Shown here one piece after another: positions 9,261 to 18,043 of a stretch of 26,248 bases of DNA (positions within the stretch are counted from its first letter, which is position 1; each line of letters begins with the position of its first letter). Below the pieces are notes generated by a model that was not told where the DNA came from, made no database searches, and saw only the letters and a program-made list of their open reading frames with translations. The stretch is from Chara braunii. Taxonomy: Eukaryota; Streptophyta; Charophyceae; Charales; Characeae. The stretch spans positions 983,853 through 1,010,100 of the forward strand of contig BFEA01000317.1 in assembly GCA_003427395.1 (NCBI GenBank), written 5' to 3'. The translations under genes and the position numbers were made by a program.

Positions 9261-9299
9261 GTAATTCCATATGGATGGTTCACAATTGGTAGGAAGAAG
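9261..9299. other. Boundary between LINE copies H and C
   Basis: Short stretch with no feature of its own. Either copy may extend into it. Confidence 0.3.
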
Positions 9300-10508
9300 G
9301 ATGGAAGGAATTGTTGAGTGAAGTCTCAACCTTTAAATCGGGTGAATGGGGGGTGGAGGTACAGGAGTTAACCCCATCAAGGCCCTATCAATTCTCTCAT
9401 AAACAGCATGGATCGGATACCCTGGCGGTGTTTACTTCTTTCCCAATTACCCCCTCTACGAAAGGCCTTCCACCTATCCTGAATCAGAGGTGGAAAGAAC
9501 AGTCGTTAACCCTTTCGTGCTCAGAAAAGTAAGAGTGTTGGGATCATGGCCAAAAACAATCTTCAGAACAGATACTGCGATTCAAGACTTGGAATTTGAT
9601 CCAGCAGAGTGGGCTTGGACACCAGACAGAAGCAGAAGACTCAAAAGGAATGTCCCCATTCGGGAATGCACAGTAAAACTGGGATACAACTCACTCCTCA
9701 AAACAAAGGATCCTGACCCAACATCAAGAACAGATGGCAGAAGTTAATAGGTCAAGACCCTAATCACATCCCACAAATACCATGGAAGAAATTCAAGTCA
9801 ATCAGCCCGGTCAAAATCAGAAGCCTCCAATGGCTCATCTCATATGTAGCTCTTCCGGTCAACCAGTGGCTGCATATCAGAAGAAGTAAGAACGACCCTA
9901 ACAGTTCAGATTTATGCGCGGTATGTTCAGAAAATGAACCAGAAGATATGCTACATTGCTTGATACGCTGTAGAGAGGTGATGGAATACTAGGCAAGAGC
10001 CTTGGATCTCTGGGACTCCCTCTTCTGGATCCCCCTCCCTGAACATCCCATCCAACTACTTCTATGGACTAACAACCCAGCTGAATTCCATAACACAGAA
10101 AAAATGTGGTTTGGAATGATCAGAAAGACAACGCTATGGTCCATCTGGAAGGAAAGGTGCTGCAGAACCATTGAGGGACTCTCAATCCAAGGGAGAAGGT
10201 ACGGGCGGAGACAAGGACACTGATTCAGGCGGAGATTCTTTGCAAAAGTCATAAGACAAGACAATCCATGCCAGATGACGAAGAGTAACAGAAGAGAATC
10301 AAGGCAAATTTTACTGAGGTTTGGCTTGCAAGGGGCAAAGTGGCGGAGATAATTGACTCTCGCATACGGTGGAAAGATGGCACAACTCAGAAGCACAGAG
10401 GAGAAGGCAGAGTTCCCAGCCAGCAGAAGGACTAGCTTCATCACAGGTCACATAATGTTGGAGGGCGTAATCCGATTTTGCATCTTCAGTGGCTTCTTTT
10501 ACCTTTCT

Positions 10509-10521
10509 TGCTTTTTATCAT
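10509..10521. repeat. 13-bp direct repeat, left copy (candidate target-site duplication)
   Basis: TGCTTTTTATCAT at 10509-10521 is repeated exactly at 11250-11262, flanking the 728-bp insertion in LINE C's 3' UTR. The related 3' UTR at 17795-17830 has the site only once (CTTGCTTTTCATG), an empty-site comparison. Confidence 0.85.
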
Positions 10522-11249
10522 ACATGCAAGTGCACGTCGTGCGGCCGGTCCCCTACGTGCGGCGCATGCGCCCAACCGATCCCGTACGGCGCACGACGTG
10601 TGCGGAGAACAACCCGTCACCCCCCTCAGAAAAAAAAAAGGTCGGGGTCGAAACGGTGTGTTTGAGACCCCCCGCCAAAATTATAAGCGAGATGAAAAAA
10701 AAAAATTACAGGAGTACTGTCTCACCTTGGTCCTCCTCCCCTTCCTCATCCTCCATGTCTGCTCCTCCCTTCTCCTTTTCGTCTCCTCCTCCTCCTCCTC
10801 CTCCTCCTCCTCCTCTTGCCCTTCCTCATCCTCCTTGTCTCCTCCTCCTCCTCGTACTTCCTCATCTTCCATGCCTCTTCGCCTCCTTCCCTTCCTCGTG
10901 TCCTCCCCTTCCTCGCCGTCCATGTCTCCTCCTTCTCCCACTCGTCCTCCTCCCCCTTCCCTTCCTCGTTTCCCTCCGTCCATCTCTTCTCCTCCCCAAT
11001 CTCGACTCCTCCTCCTCGTCGTCCTCGCTATCCTTATCGTCCTCCTTGTCCACATCCTCCTCCTCCTCTCCATATCCCCCTCTCCTTGCCATATCCCCAT
11101 CTTCCCGTCATACGCCCCCCCCGTTCCCCCTCCCAGAAAAAAATAAAATAATAATAATAAATTATAAAAATAAAAAACCTGCACGATTCTGCACAGGCAC
11201 CCCCCGCACGGAATTCCGCACGAATGTGCGGCTCGTGCGGTTGCAAGTA
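10522..11249. mobile_element. 728-bp nested non-autonomous element with GC-rich ends and a CT-rich core
   Basis: The insertion is bounded by a 13-bp direct repeat and interrupts an otherwise alignable LINE 3' UTR. Its ends are related in inverse: TGCAAGTGCACG at the left (from 10525) against TGCAACCGCACG read inward from the right (ending about 11245), about 10 of 12 matching. Both ends are packed with GTGCGG/CCGCAC words. The left end can fold with CACGTCGTGCG (10533-10543) against CGCACGACGTG (10590-10600). The right end has the perfect hairpin CCGCAC-GAAT-GTGCGG (11216-11231). The core (about 10716-11110) is CTCCTC-type low complexity with no transposase. A 13-bp duplication is longer than most DNA transposons give; a retroposed origin is possible but no A-tail sits at an end. 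Superfamily unknown. Confidence 0.75.
10783..10815. repeat. Microsatellite (CTC)11
   Basis: Eleven perfect CTC units in the pyrimidine-rich core of the nested element. Long frames across it on either strand (Pro/Ser-rich or Glu/Arg/Gly-rich) are composition artefacts. Confidence 0.95.
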
Positions 11250-11262
11250 TGCTTTTTATCAT
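11250..11262. repeat. 13-bp direct repeat, right copy (candidate target-site duplication)
   Basis: Exact second copy of TGCTTTTTATCAT at the right edge of the nested element, after which LINE C's 3' UTR resumes with TTATCTGACAGG. Confidence 0.85.
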
Positions 11263-11496
11263 TTATCTGACAGGTCATGCAGTAGACCTGAGAGGAAAGT
11301 AGGAAGTAAGGCAAGCTGACAGTCAATCCTCCACGATGTTGGAGTAATCAATGCTGGTCAGGGATCCTTCGGCCGGATGGAAGGAAGCGTGAGTGGGTTT
11401 CATGATGTAATGTTTTATTCTGACTTGCCGGTGGAATAGGAACCGGACTGATGCTCCCCAGAATGAAAATGGAGCCGGGGCCAGAAGGACCTGTTT

Positions 11497-11961
11497 NNNN
11501 NNNNNNNNNNNNNNNNNNNNNNNNNNNNNNNNNNNNNNNNNNNNNNNNNNNNNNNNNNNNNNNNNNNNNNNNNNNNNNNNNNNNNNNNNNNNNNNNNNNN
11601 NNNNNNNNNNNNNNNNNNNNNNNNNNNNNNNNNNNNNNNNNNNNNNNNNNNNNNNNNNNNNNNNNNNNNNNNNNNNNNNNNNNNNNNNNNNNNNNNNNNN
11701 NNNNNNNNNNNNNNNNNNNNNNNNNNNNNNNNNNNNNNNNNNNNNNNNNNNNNNNNNNNNNNNNNNNNNNNNNNNNNNNNNNNNNNNNNNNNNNNNNNNN
11801 NNNNNNNNNNNNNNNNNNNNNNNNNNNNNNNNNNNNNNNNNNNNNNNNNNNNNNNNNNNNNNNNNNNNNNNNNNNNNNNNNNNNNNNNNNNNNNNNNNNN
11901 NNNNNNNNNNNNNNNNNNNNNNNNNNNNNNNNNNNNNNNNNNNNNNNNNNNNNNNNNNNNN
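11497..11961. other. Assembly gap, 465 N
   Basis: A run of N begins straight after the CTGTTT that normally precedes the LINE A-tail. The gap probably starts in an unassembled poly(A) stretch. Sequence resumes with AATAAAAG. Confidence 1.
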
Positions 11962-12860
11962 AATAAAAGAAAAATGGTATGAGGGGTGGCCACGGTCGTG
12001 CTGTCAGGAGGAGAGAAAAGAGGAGCAGTGCCACTCCCATGTTCAGAGAAAGGGTCTCGCGGCACGACACACGAAACGAAAACGAAACGAGTGCATCTGC
12101 CCAACAAAGGTGGCAAAATACACTCGTTACCATTTATAGCACACCGATGAACCTGGCCATTTTCTGTGGGAAGATTCATTCGTTTCGTTTTTCATTTCAA
12201 TGCCCAAAGAAAGGGAAGAAAAAAAACGAAACAAGAAGGATTGGCAGAGGACCTGCTCCTGTGCTCACCACAGGTGCAAAATGAGAATGAATCTTCGGCC
12301 GGAACAAGGAAAGATACACGGCAGTTGAGGGTACAAACGGGACAACACAAAAAAACAAAAAAACGACGGGCTGAGGGCCTGGCTACGATCTTTCCGCTGT
12401 CAGCGTGGATTGTTGCGCTGTCAGCGGATATTGCCTGATACGACCTTGACGTAGCTTGAAAATTGTAAAACGGTATCTGGACTTGCAGCTGTACAGATGC
12501 GTGCGCACTGCCATGTTCTCAATTCTCTCTGTTTTTTTTCTTCTTGCTTTTGAATGCGGGTGCCCACACGAGTTGCAACTCTGAACCAATGCCAGAACCG
12601 TCTTTTGGTTTTTCCGTTATTTTCTAAGTAGGATAATAGTATACTGCCTAGCTCACCGTTTCCCAGCACGAAGCTGTGCCGAGGCTGTGAAAAGAGCTTC
12701 CGGCATGCTCGGACGGGCGTTTTCAAGTCGTAAAAGGTACTGGCGCTTTAAAGGTCTTACAGAAATTAGATCAACAAGTCCAAAAGGAGGCCTTCCTGGG
12801 CGAGGTTTCTGAGATCTCGCAGTAATATGCCTACCGGCCCAGTTATCCTGGGTTATGGGC
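11962..12860. other. Unassigned sequence, possibly including the 3' UTR of - strand LINE F
   Basis: No gene recognised. An AACGAAACGA-type 15-base word at 12079-12093 is inverted at 12177-12192 with one mismatch. An 11-base perfect inverted repeat pairs AAGATTCATTC (12171-12181) with GAATGAATCTT (12284-12294). These could be arms of a small foldback repeat. T8 at 12532-12539 might mark the A-tail of LINE F on the - strand, but that is weak. Confidence 0.4.
12395..12426. other. Two identical 11-bp palindromes 21 bp apart
   Basis: CGCTGTCAGCG occurs at 12395-12405 and 12416-12426. Each has two perfect 5-base arms around a central T. The centres are 21 bp apart, about two helical turns, which would suit cooperative binding of a dimeric protein. 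Chance or a repeat remnant is equally possible. Confidence 0.5.
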
Positions 12861-15800
12861 CTACAACGGCCCTACAGTTAACCACGATGTAACCAATGGC
12901 TTTCCTTTTCCATGCTGCACCACTAGCCTTCCTTTAAAGCCCCACGTGTTCCAAAACCACTTCGTTCCTGTAGGAGAGGCACCCGACTTTGCCTTTCTGT
13001 GCCAAACAGCCCAAATGCTCTGCCTAAGCTGAGTCTTGATCCTGGTTTTCAGAACTACATCCGGAATCAGTTCTTGACGGAAGACGTGACTGTTCCTTTC
13101 CTCCCAGATAGTCATTAACAGTACCGCTCTGAAAACCTGGGCCAGGTACATGTCCGCCGTACCCGCTATTGCTGGTTTCGTTGGAATGCCATCAAGTATA
13201 TAGTCGTCCGACCACTCCATATTGGAGATATTCAGATCTTTCCAATGCTTACGCCACTAGGACCAGATACGCTTGGAGAACAGGCAATCCACCAACAAGT
13301 GGCGAGTGGTTTCCCACGCCCATTTGCAGCGTGCACAACTGAGCTGCACATCCATTCCCCTGCCAGCCAGGAAACCCGCAGAGGGGATCACAAGTAACGA
13401 TTGAGTCCATAAAATACTAGCCTGGCGCTGGGACGGGAGCTTCTGCAGCTGCTGCCAAAGTGCTTTGTATTCTTCCTCAGTGTAGCTCTTTAAGGCCAGA
13501 CCCGACCTGGCTTTCCGTACTACATCGATGGGCTTGCGATTTGACTGTTGTCTGAGGATACGGGTCCCCTATTTCGGGGTATACTGATGCAGGCGTAGGT
13601 TAACCGTGGTCTGCGTTGACTTCACCGTCCAACTCCATCGCAGGGGGTGTATCTTTACCTCTGATGCTGGTCGCCCTGACATGCACAGGCGCGGACGGGC
13701 CACGTTGAACCGGTCAAGATTTCCGTCCACTACACATTCAATGAGTTCTGGTGCTGGAGACAGGCTCCCTTCGTTATCAAACCTCAGTGGGATCATGTCT
13801 TCCCATCTTGGTTCCTGTAACCACAGCTGAAAAAGTGGCCTACCTGCCTCGTCTTTCTGTAGGAATCTGCAGATCCCAGAATCCGGCGAGAGGTTCTTGA
13901 ACATGTACCAGCTGCCTTCCTGCAGGCAGTCATTCTGACGTAGCTGAACTTTCCATTGTTGCGGGATGGCGTCAATCAAGGCTTGCAGATTCGCTTGTGC
14001 TCGTAGGTAAGGGTGTCTTCCTCTCAGTTCCTCCACTGAAACCCACTCAACAGCATCTGAATTCCATATGTCCCGAACTCTGAAGACTCCTCTTTCCATC
14101 CAGCATCTTCCAAACAGGGTGGGTCCCTCTGCTGCCGAAAAAGGTAGGCCACTATTATCAGTAATATGAGGGTTGTCAAAAAGGCATTCATTTAAAATCT
14201 CTGTGAGCGTCTGTGGCTCCGAATAATAGAGCAGTCTGATTTGCTTCCAGGCCTGTAGCACGGATCTCCAGAAGACAGATTTAGGTCGTCTGTTCACAAA
14301 AGATTCACTGAGGAAACAGGACCAGACATCCGAGAGGTTGGACAGGTTCCATTCATTTCCTAAAATATATTCACCCAGTTGAACCCACATCCTATCCTGC
14401 GAACCTAAGGCCGCTCTAATAGGCCACTTGGCTAGAGATGCTGTGTTTTGCAATCTGGGGTCCAGCAGACCCAAGCCCCCTTCTTTCCTTGGCGCAGCAA
14501 TAACTTCCCAGACCACCTTGTTCAGGCACCCCTGGTCCTCTCCTGCCTCCGGCTTCCAAATCAATTTCTTGGCTCTTGATCTGATACGGGTGTACGCTGC
14601 CTCGCTCAGTCAATGAACAGTTAGAACGTACCACAAGACGGAAAAGGCTGAGACTGAGACTAGAAGAGCGCGGCCAAACAAACAGAGAAGGTATGGCCTA
14701 CTCCAACTAGCAATACGTGAAAGCACTTTCTCCTCCAATAATTGATCTTGTGTCTCCGCACAGTCTGCCAGCGACACTTGGACACCTAAGAAACATTCCG
14801 ATGAGCCTCCCGAAACTCTTTTCATACCCCAATCTACGCTCAAGTGGTGAGAGGATGGTAATAAATAAACAGACTTGGACCAGTTAATCGAAGCCTCGGA
14901 GAGTGAACAATAAGAGTTAAGAACAATAGAAATTTGGTCAAGGACCTGAGGAGAATTTTCCGCACAAATGGTCAGATCATCAGCAATTGCTCCAACCTTC
15001 CATTCGACATTAGGTTTGATCTTCAGACCAGAAATCCGTGGATTGAACCTAAGATTGTCAAGAAGAACTTCAAGGTGTATTACAAACAGCAGTGGGGCCA
15101 AATGACACCCCTATCGCAAGGACCTCGTTAGTTTGAATGACTCCGAACAAACCCCATTGATCATCACCGATGCTGTAGCCTGGGAGTACATCCCCCTGAT
15201 CCATGTGCAAATATTCCTACCAAAACTCATATGTTTTAGGGTGGTTAAAACGAAAGACCAACCAACTTTGTCGTATGCCTTCTCCATGTCTAGGAGAAGG
15301 ACTGCCACATCTCTGTTTTCTTTTGTGATTACTTTGAGAGCCTGAACAGTTGTGATAATGTTCTCGTGGATTGAACGGCCTTTAACGAAGGCTCCTTGCT
15401 CGTGGCCAGTCAATAGTGGTAGGTGCACCGCTATTCGTAAAGCCAAGGCTTGACTAATAGTTTATATGCAGTGTTTAGCAGAGAGATAGGGCGCCAATTC
15501 CTAATATCTTTCTTTGAACCTTTTTTGTAGAGTAGGGAAATGACTCCTTCCACCATGCCCCGGGGAAGGTCCTCCCCTAGGAGCACATTATTGAAGATTT
15601 CTGTGAGAATTGGGCCCAGGGTTTCCCAAAAGGTTAGAATAAACTCAATAGGCATGCCGTCTGGACCTGGAGCCTTTCCTGAGGCCATGGCCTGTGCTGC
15701 TAGCTTAAGTTCCTCCACTGACAGAGGGCGATCCAGGTTCAGCGAGATATGCAGCGGGATCCTTTTGTCAGACAAGTTCAAAAATCCCGAGAATTCCCGT

Positions 15801-16689
15801 AAGTCTGTATCAGGCAAATCAAAGGGGCGACGAGTGGTAAGTATGTCACTGAAGTACTCTCTGGCATACTTACACATCTGAATCGTACTTCCTGCTGGTG
15901 GGGCAGTAAGAAAGAAGGGGTGTACCAACTCCTTCATCGAAGGACGGTTGTGAGCCTTCATGAGCGCTTGAAAGGTGTCCTTGGTCATTCGGTCGTAGTT
16001 TATCATCCTCTTAATTTTTAACCAGTCCCTGCGTTGATCTTCTAGTTTGGTCTCATGGAGTTCTAGCGCAACCAGAGCTGACTGCCTCTTAAGGTACCAG
16101 TAAAGGTCCGATACCGTGTTGCTGCCCAGATTTTGTTCCACAAGTGAGATGGTAGCTCTCAAATCCTGTACGTACTTATGTGTTTTAATACTTTTCATCC
16201 GCGAGTAGGCACTACAGGCTTCTTGCAGTGCCGCCATTAAACCATCGTACCATGATTGCGGGGAGGCACAAATTGCGGAGACCTTACCCCAACTTTGTAT
16301 GATGCGGTTCAACCATTGTATCAGCGCCTCATCCTTCAGGTGAGCAACATTCAACCTGAAGTAACCAGATCCTCTATCCGGGCCCCCATCTGCAAATCGA
16401 AAATTATAGGGGAGTGGTCCGAAAGAGGGGAAACTCCCACCCGGGCCTCTAAGCAGTTTGTCCAAGGGGTTCCTTTAAGTAGGGCAAAGTCTAAACGCCT
16501 GGCTGAAGACGCACCCGGGGCAGAGCCAAACCAAGAAAAACCATGAGTATCTGGATTCAAGTGGCGCCTCAGGCTCGTCCTGGACATCCTTGAACTCTGG
16601 CAATCCCTCAGTTTAGTGGAGGAGCGCTTGCCATTTGATTTGGTTATGGGCCAGGATTGGGGTTGGGAGTCCCACACGGTAGTGGACAT
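12861..16689 (-). pseudogene. LINE F ORF2 pseudogene: endonuclease C-terminus, RT, zf-RVT
   Basis: The product would nick target DNA and reverse-transcribe LINE RNA. Seen from the 5' end: S-A-R-R-L-D-F and S-D-H-S-P (16408-16422), catalytic motifs of APE-type endonucleases; K-A-P-G-P-D-G and Y-K-K-G...N-W-R-P-I-S-L-L of the RT fingers; L-D-M-E-K-A-Y-D (motif A); a motif B reading R-stop-G-C with TAG at 15111-15113 where QG is universal; I-A-D-D (about 14976-14987, motif C); I-N-W-S-K-S; a knuckle C-A-R-C...H-L-L-V-D-C (about 13280-13335); and I-W-E-E-R-N (about 13105-13122). Frameshifts lie near 16389 and 15455. From there one frame runs to 12861, broken by stops at 15111, 14610 (TGA, Trp expected), 13569 and 13257. 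Non-functional. Confidence 0.9.
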
Positions 16690-16712
16690 GAGCGAAAAGG
16701 AATGCAGCCTAA

Positions 16713-16976
16713 CTAACCTACCATTGCTCTGAAATTTCCAGGTGATGGCACGACGCGCCGCTTCAATTCCTGGATATGATGTACAACCTGGTTCACAACT
16801 TGTAAGACCATATTTTCCAAAGAGGACTTAGGAAATTGGCCAGGTTGTATGTTCCTTGCTTGTGCCCGGATTAGTTCAATAGGTATATGTAATGGTCTAC
16901 AATCTGCAGTTTTTATAGCATTAGTGTCGACTTCTATCGAAGAAGGAGAATAAGGAAAATATAAGAGGTGTACCTT
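16713..16976 (-). pseudogene. ORF1-like remnant upstream of LINE F endonuclease
   Basis: An 87-codon open stretch on the - strand ends at TAG (16713-16715), with a stop just before it at 16977. It has no ATG at its left end. The predicted residues include P-L-H-I-P-I-E-L-I-R-A-Q and an amphipathic, probably helical V-V-N-Q-V-V-H-H-I-Q-E-L-K-R-R. It lies immediately 5' of the endonuclease piece on the same strand, where LINE ORF1 or an interdomain segment would be. I do not recognise a family; assignment to the element is by position only. Confidence 0.35.
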
Positions 16977-16984
16977 TCAAAGTA

Positions 16985-17491
16985 ATGAAGAATTTGAACT
17001 CGTCCAGAGACAGAACAGGTGACACTTGCCAAACTCAAACGGGTCTGGTTGGTAGGTTACAAAGTAGCTTGGCTAAATGGGCACGTTTTAAGATGGGAAA
17101 AGTGGCACAATTCTGTCAAGTCTGTAGGCCAGCTGAATACCCAGGTACACGAAGTATTGTCCCCAATCTTGGCCTAGATGAGCATCCAAGATACACGCAT
17201 GGCAGGTGGCACCAGAGGTTTCACATGGAACTGATGGAAAAATAGATTAAGTTTGTCTAGGGCTTAGGGTTAGGGTATGGGCAGAATCAAGATAAGCAGG
17301 GGGTAGAAGGCTAGAGATTTCACGAGGCGCTTCTGCGGGGTTCAGGGTTTATCAAGGTTGATCAGGGTTCCTTCGGTCAGAAGGAAGGAAGCGTGAGGGT
17401 ATTCTACTATTTTTTGATGTCTTTATTTTTCCTGACTTGCCGGGGGAATAGGAACTGGACTGATGCTCCCCCCACCCCCCCCCCCCCCCCC

Positions 17492-17520
<29 letters not shown>
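16985..17520 (+). mobile_element. Short 5'-truncated LINE 3' end with tail (copy I)
   Basis: Sequence around 17080-17120 (GATGGGAAAAGTGGCACAA) aligns with the end of ORF2 in copies A1 (about 1480-1510) and C (about 10370-10390). The 3' UTR follows, with telomere-like GGCTTAGGGTTAGGGTA (17260-17276), the hairpin TTCCTTC/GAAGGAA (17368-17374/17384-17390) and the start of the 3'-terminal module (17433-17470). From CTCCCC the module is replaced by a C-run and then 29 A (17492-17520). Compared with copy J about 150 bp of 3' UTR is missing before the hairpin. Confidence 0.75.
17468..17520. repeat. C-run followed by 29-A tail
   Basis: 17468-17491 is C with a single A at 17474; 17492-17520 is uninterrupted A. 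The A-run is in the position of the LINE copy I tail; the C-run is probably slippage expansion of the CTCCCC box. Confidence 0.9.
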
Positions 17521-17523
<3 letters not shown>

Positions 17524-17940
17524 AGTCATTAAGGCTGTATCTGGACTGGAAGTCTCCCCAAAAACAGGCATAGAAGAGCATCCAAGATTCAGGCGCTACA
17601 GGCGGCATCTGATGTTTTCAGGGAACAGATCGAAAAGAATTAATCTTGTTTAGGGTCTAGGGTTTTGGGTTGAGCCTTTGGACAGAAACAAGACAAGCAG
17701 GGATTAGAATGCCAAGGATGTCTCTGTGGCTCAAGTGCGGGGTTTAGGGTTTAGACAAAATTGGTAGCAGTGGCATCCCCTCAGACCTTTCTTGCTTTTC
17801 ATGTTTTTAGTTGACAGGCTCTTATAGTGATCCTGAGAGGAAAGGTGGAAGCAGGGCAAGCTGACAGTCAATCCTCCACGAGGTTGGAGCAATCAATGCT
17901 GATCAGGGTTCCTTCGGCCAGACGGAAGGAAGCGTGAGGG
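17521..17940 (+). mobile_element. LINE 3' UTR fragment next to copy E (copy J)
   Basis: It aligns with copy I: GAGCATCCAAGAT at 17577 against 17181, and AATTAATCTTGTTTAGGGTCTAGGG at about 17637 against the matching block near 17245. It then continues with the TTCTTGCTTTT block, CTGAGAGGAAAGG (about 17833), CAAGCTGACAGTCAATCCTCC and the hairpin (17909-17931). It stops at GTGAGGGTGT, where other copies continue to the 3'-terminal module. Telomere-like GGGTTTAGGGTTTAGA lies at 17740-17755. Alternatively the part from about 17832 belongs to the 5' end of copy E. Confidence 0.65.
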
Positions 17941-18043
17941 TGTCCTATGATGTCGTCAAGATCCGCCACTCACACCTTTTCGAGTCCCCTGACAACAAAT
18001 TCACCACAACACACAAGAGTAGCACGGTCCACGTAGAAGATCC

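Larger units (their letters stand above)
9300..11496 (+). mobile_element. 5'-truncated LINE with nested insertion (copy C)
   Basis: ORF2 starts mid-protein. F-K-S-G-E-W-G-V (about 9329-9352) aligns with the S-T-G-D-W-A-V block of copy E near 21385. R-K-V-R-V (about 9524-9538) and F-D-P-A-E-W-A (about 9595-9615) follow. After a frame change near 9735 come R-S-L-Q-W-L-I (about 9820), a complete zinc knuckle C-A-V-C...H-C-L-I-R-C (about 9916-9972), an in-frame TAG at 9990-9992 where copy A1 has Trp, and L-W-S-I-W-K-E-R-C (about 10135-10160). The 3' UTR is split by a 728-bp element at 10522-11249. It then continues with the hairpin (11364-11386) and the 3'-terminal module (11423-11496), running into the N gap where the A-tail should be. 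Inactive. Confidence 0.88.
12861..16976 (-). mobile_element. Decayed LINE of a second family (copy F)
   Basis: The largest - strand element. Read from right to left it has an ORF1-like remnant (16976-16713), the C-terminal half of an endonuclease, a full reverse transcriptase and a zf-RVT C-terminus ending at 12861. The endonuclease N-terminus is missing, so the copy is truncated or internally deleted near 16690-16713. Its RT residues differ clearly from copy E (L-D-M-E-K-A-Y-D here, F-D-F-E-K-A-Y-D in E), so two LINE lineages are present. No clear A-tail or target duplication is visible. Confidence 0.88.

Noticed and set aside
10353-11270. Long frames on both strands (305, 222 and 193 codons)
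   Set aside because: They run through the CT-rich core of the nested element and encode Pro/Ser or Glu/Arg/Gly low complexity; no domain, and both strands are open for compositional reasons.
11348-12179. Frames of 254-261 codons on the - strand
   Set aside because: They span 465 N and exist only because N blocks hide stops.
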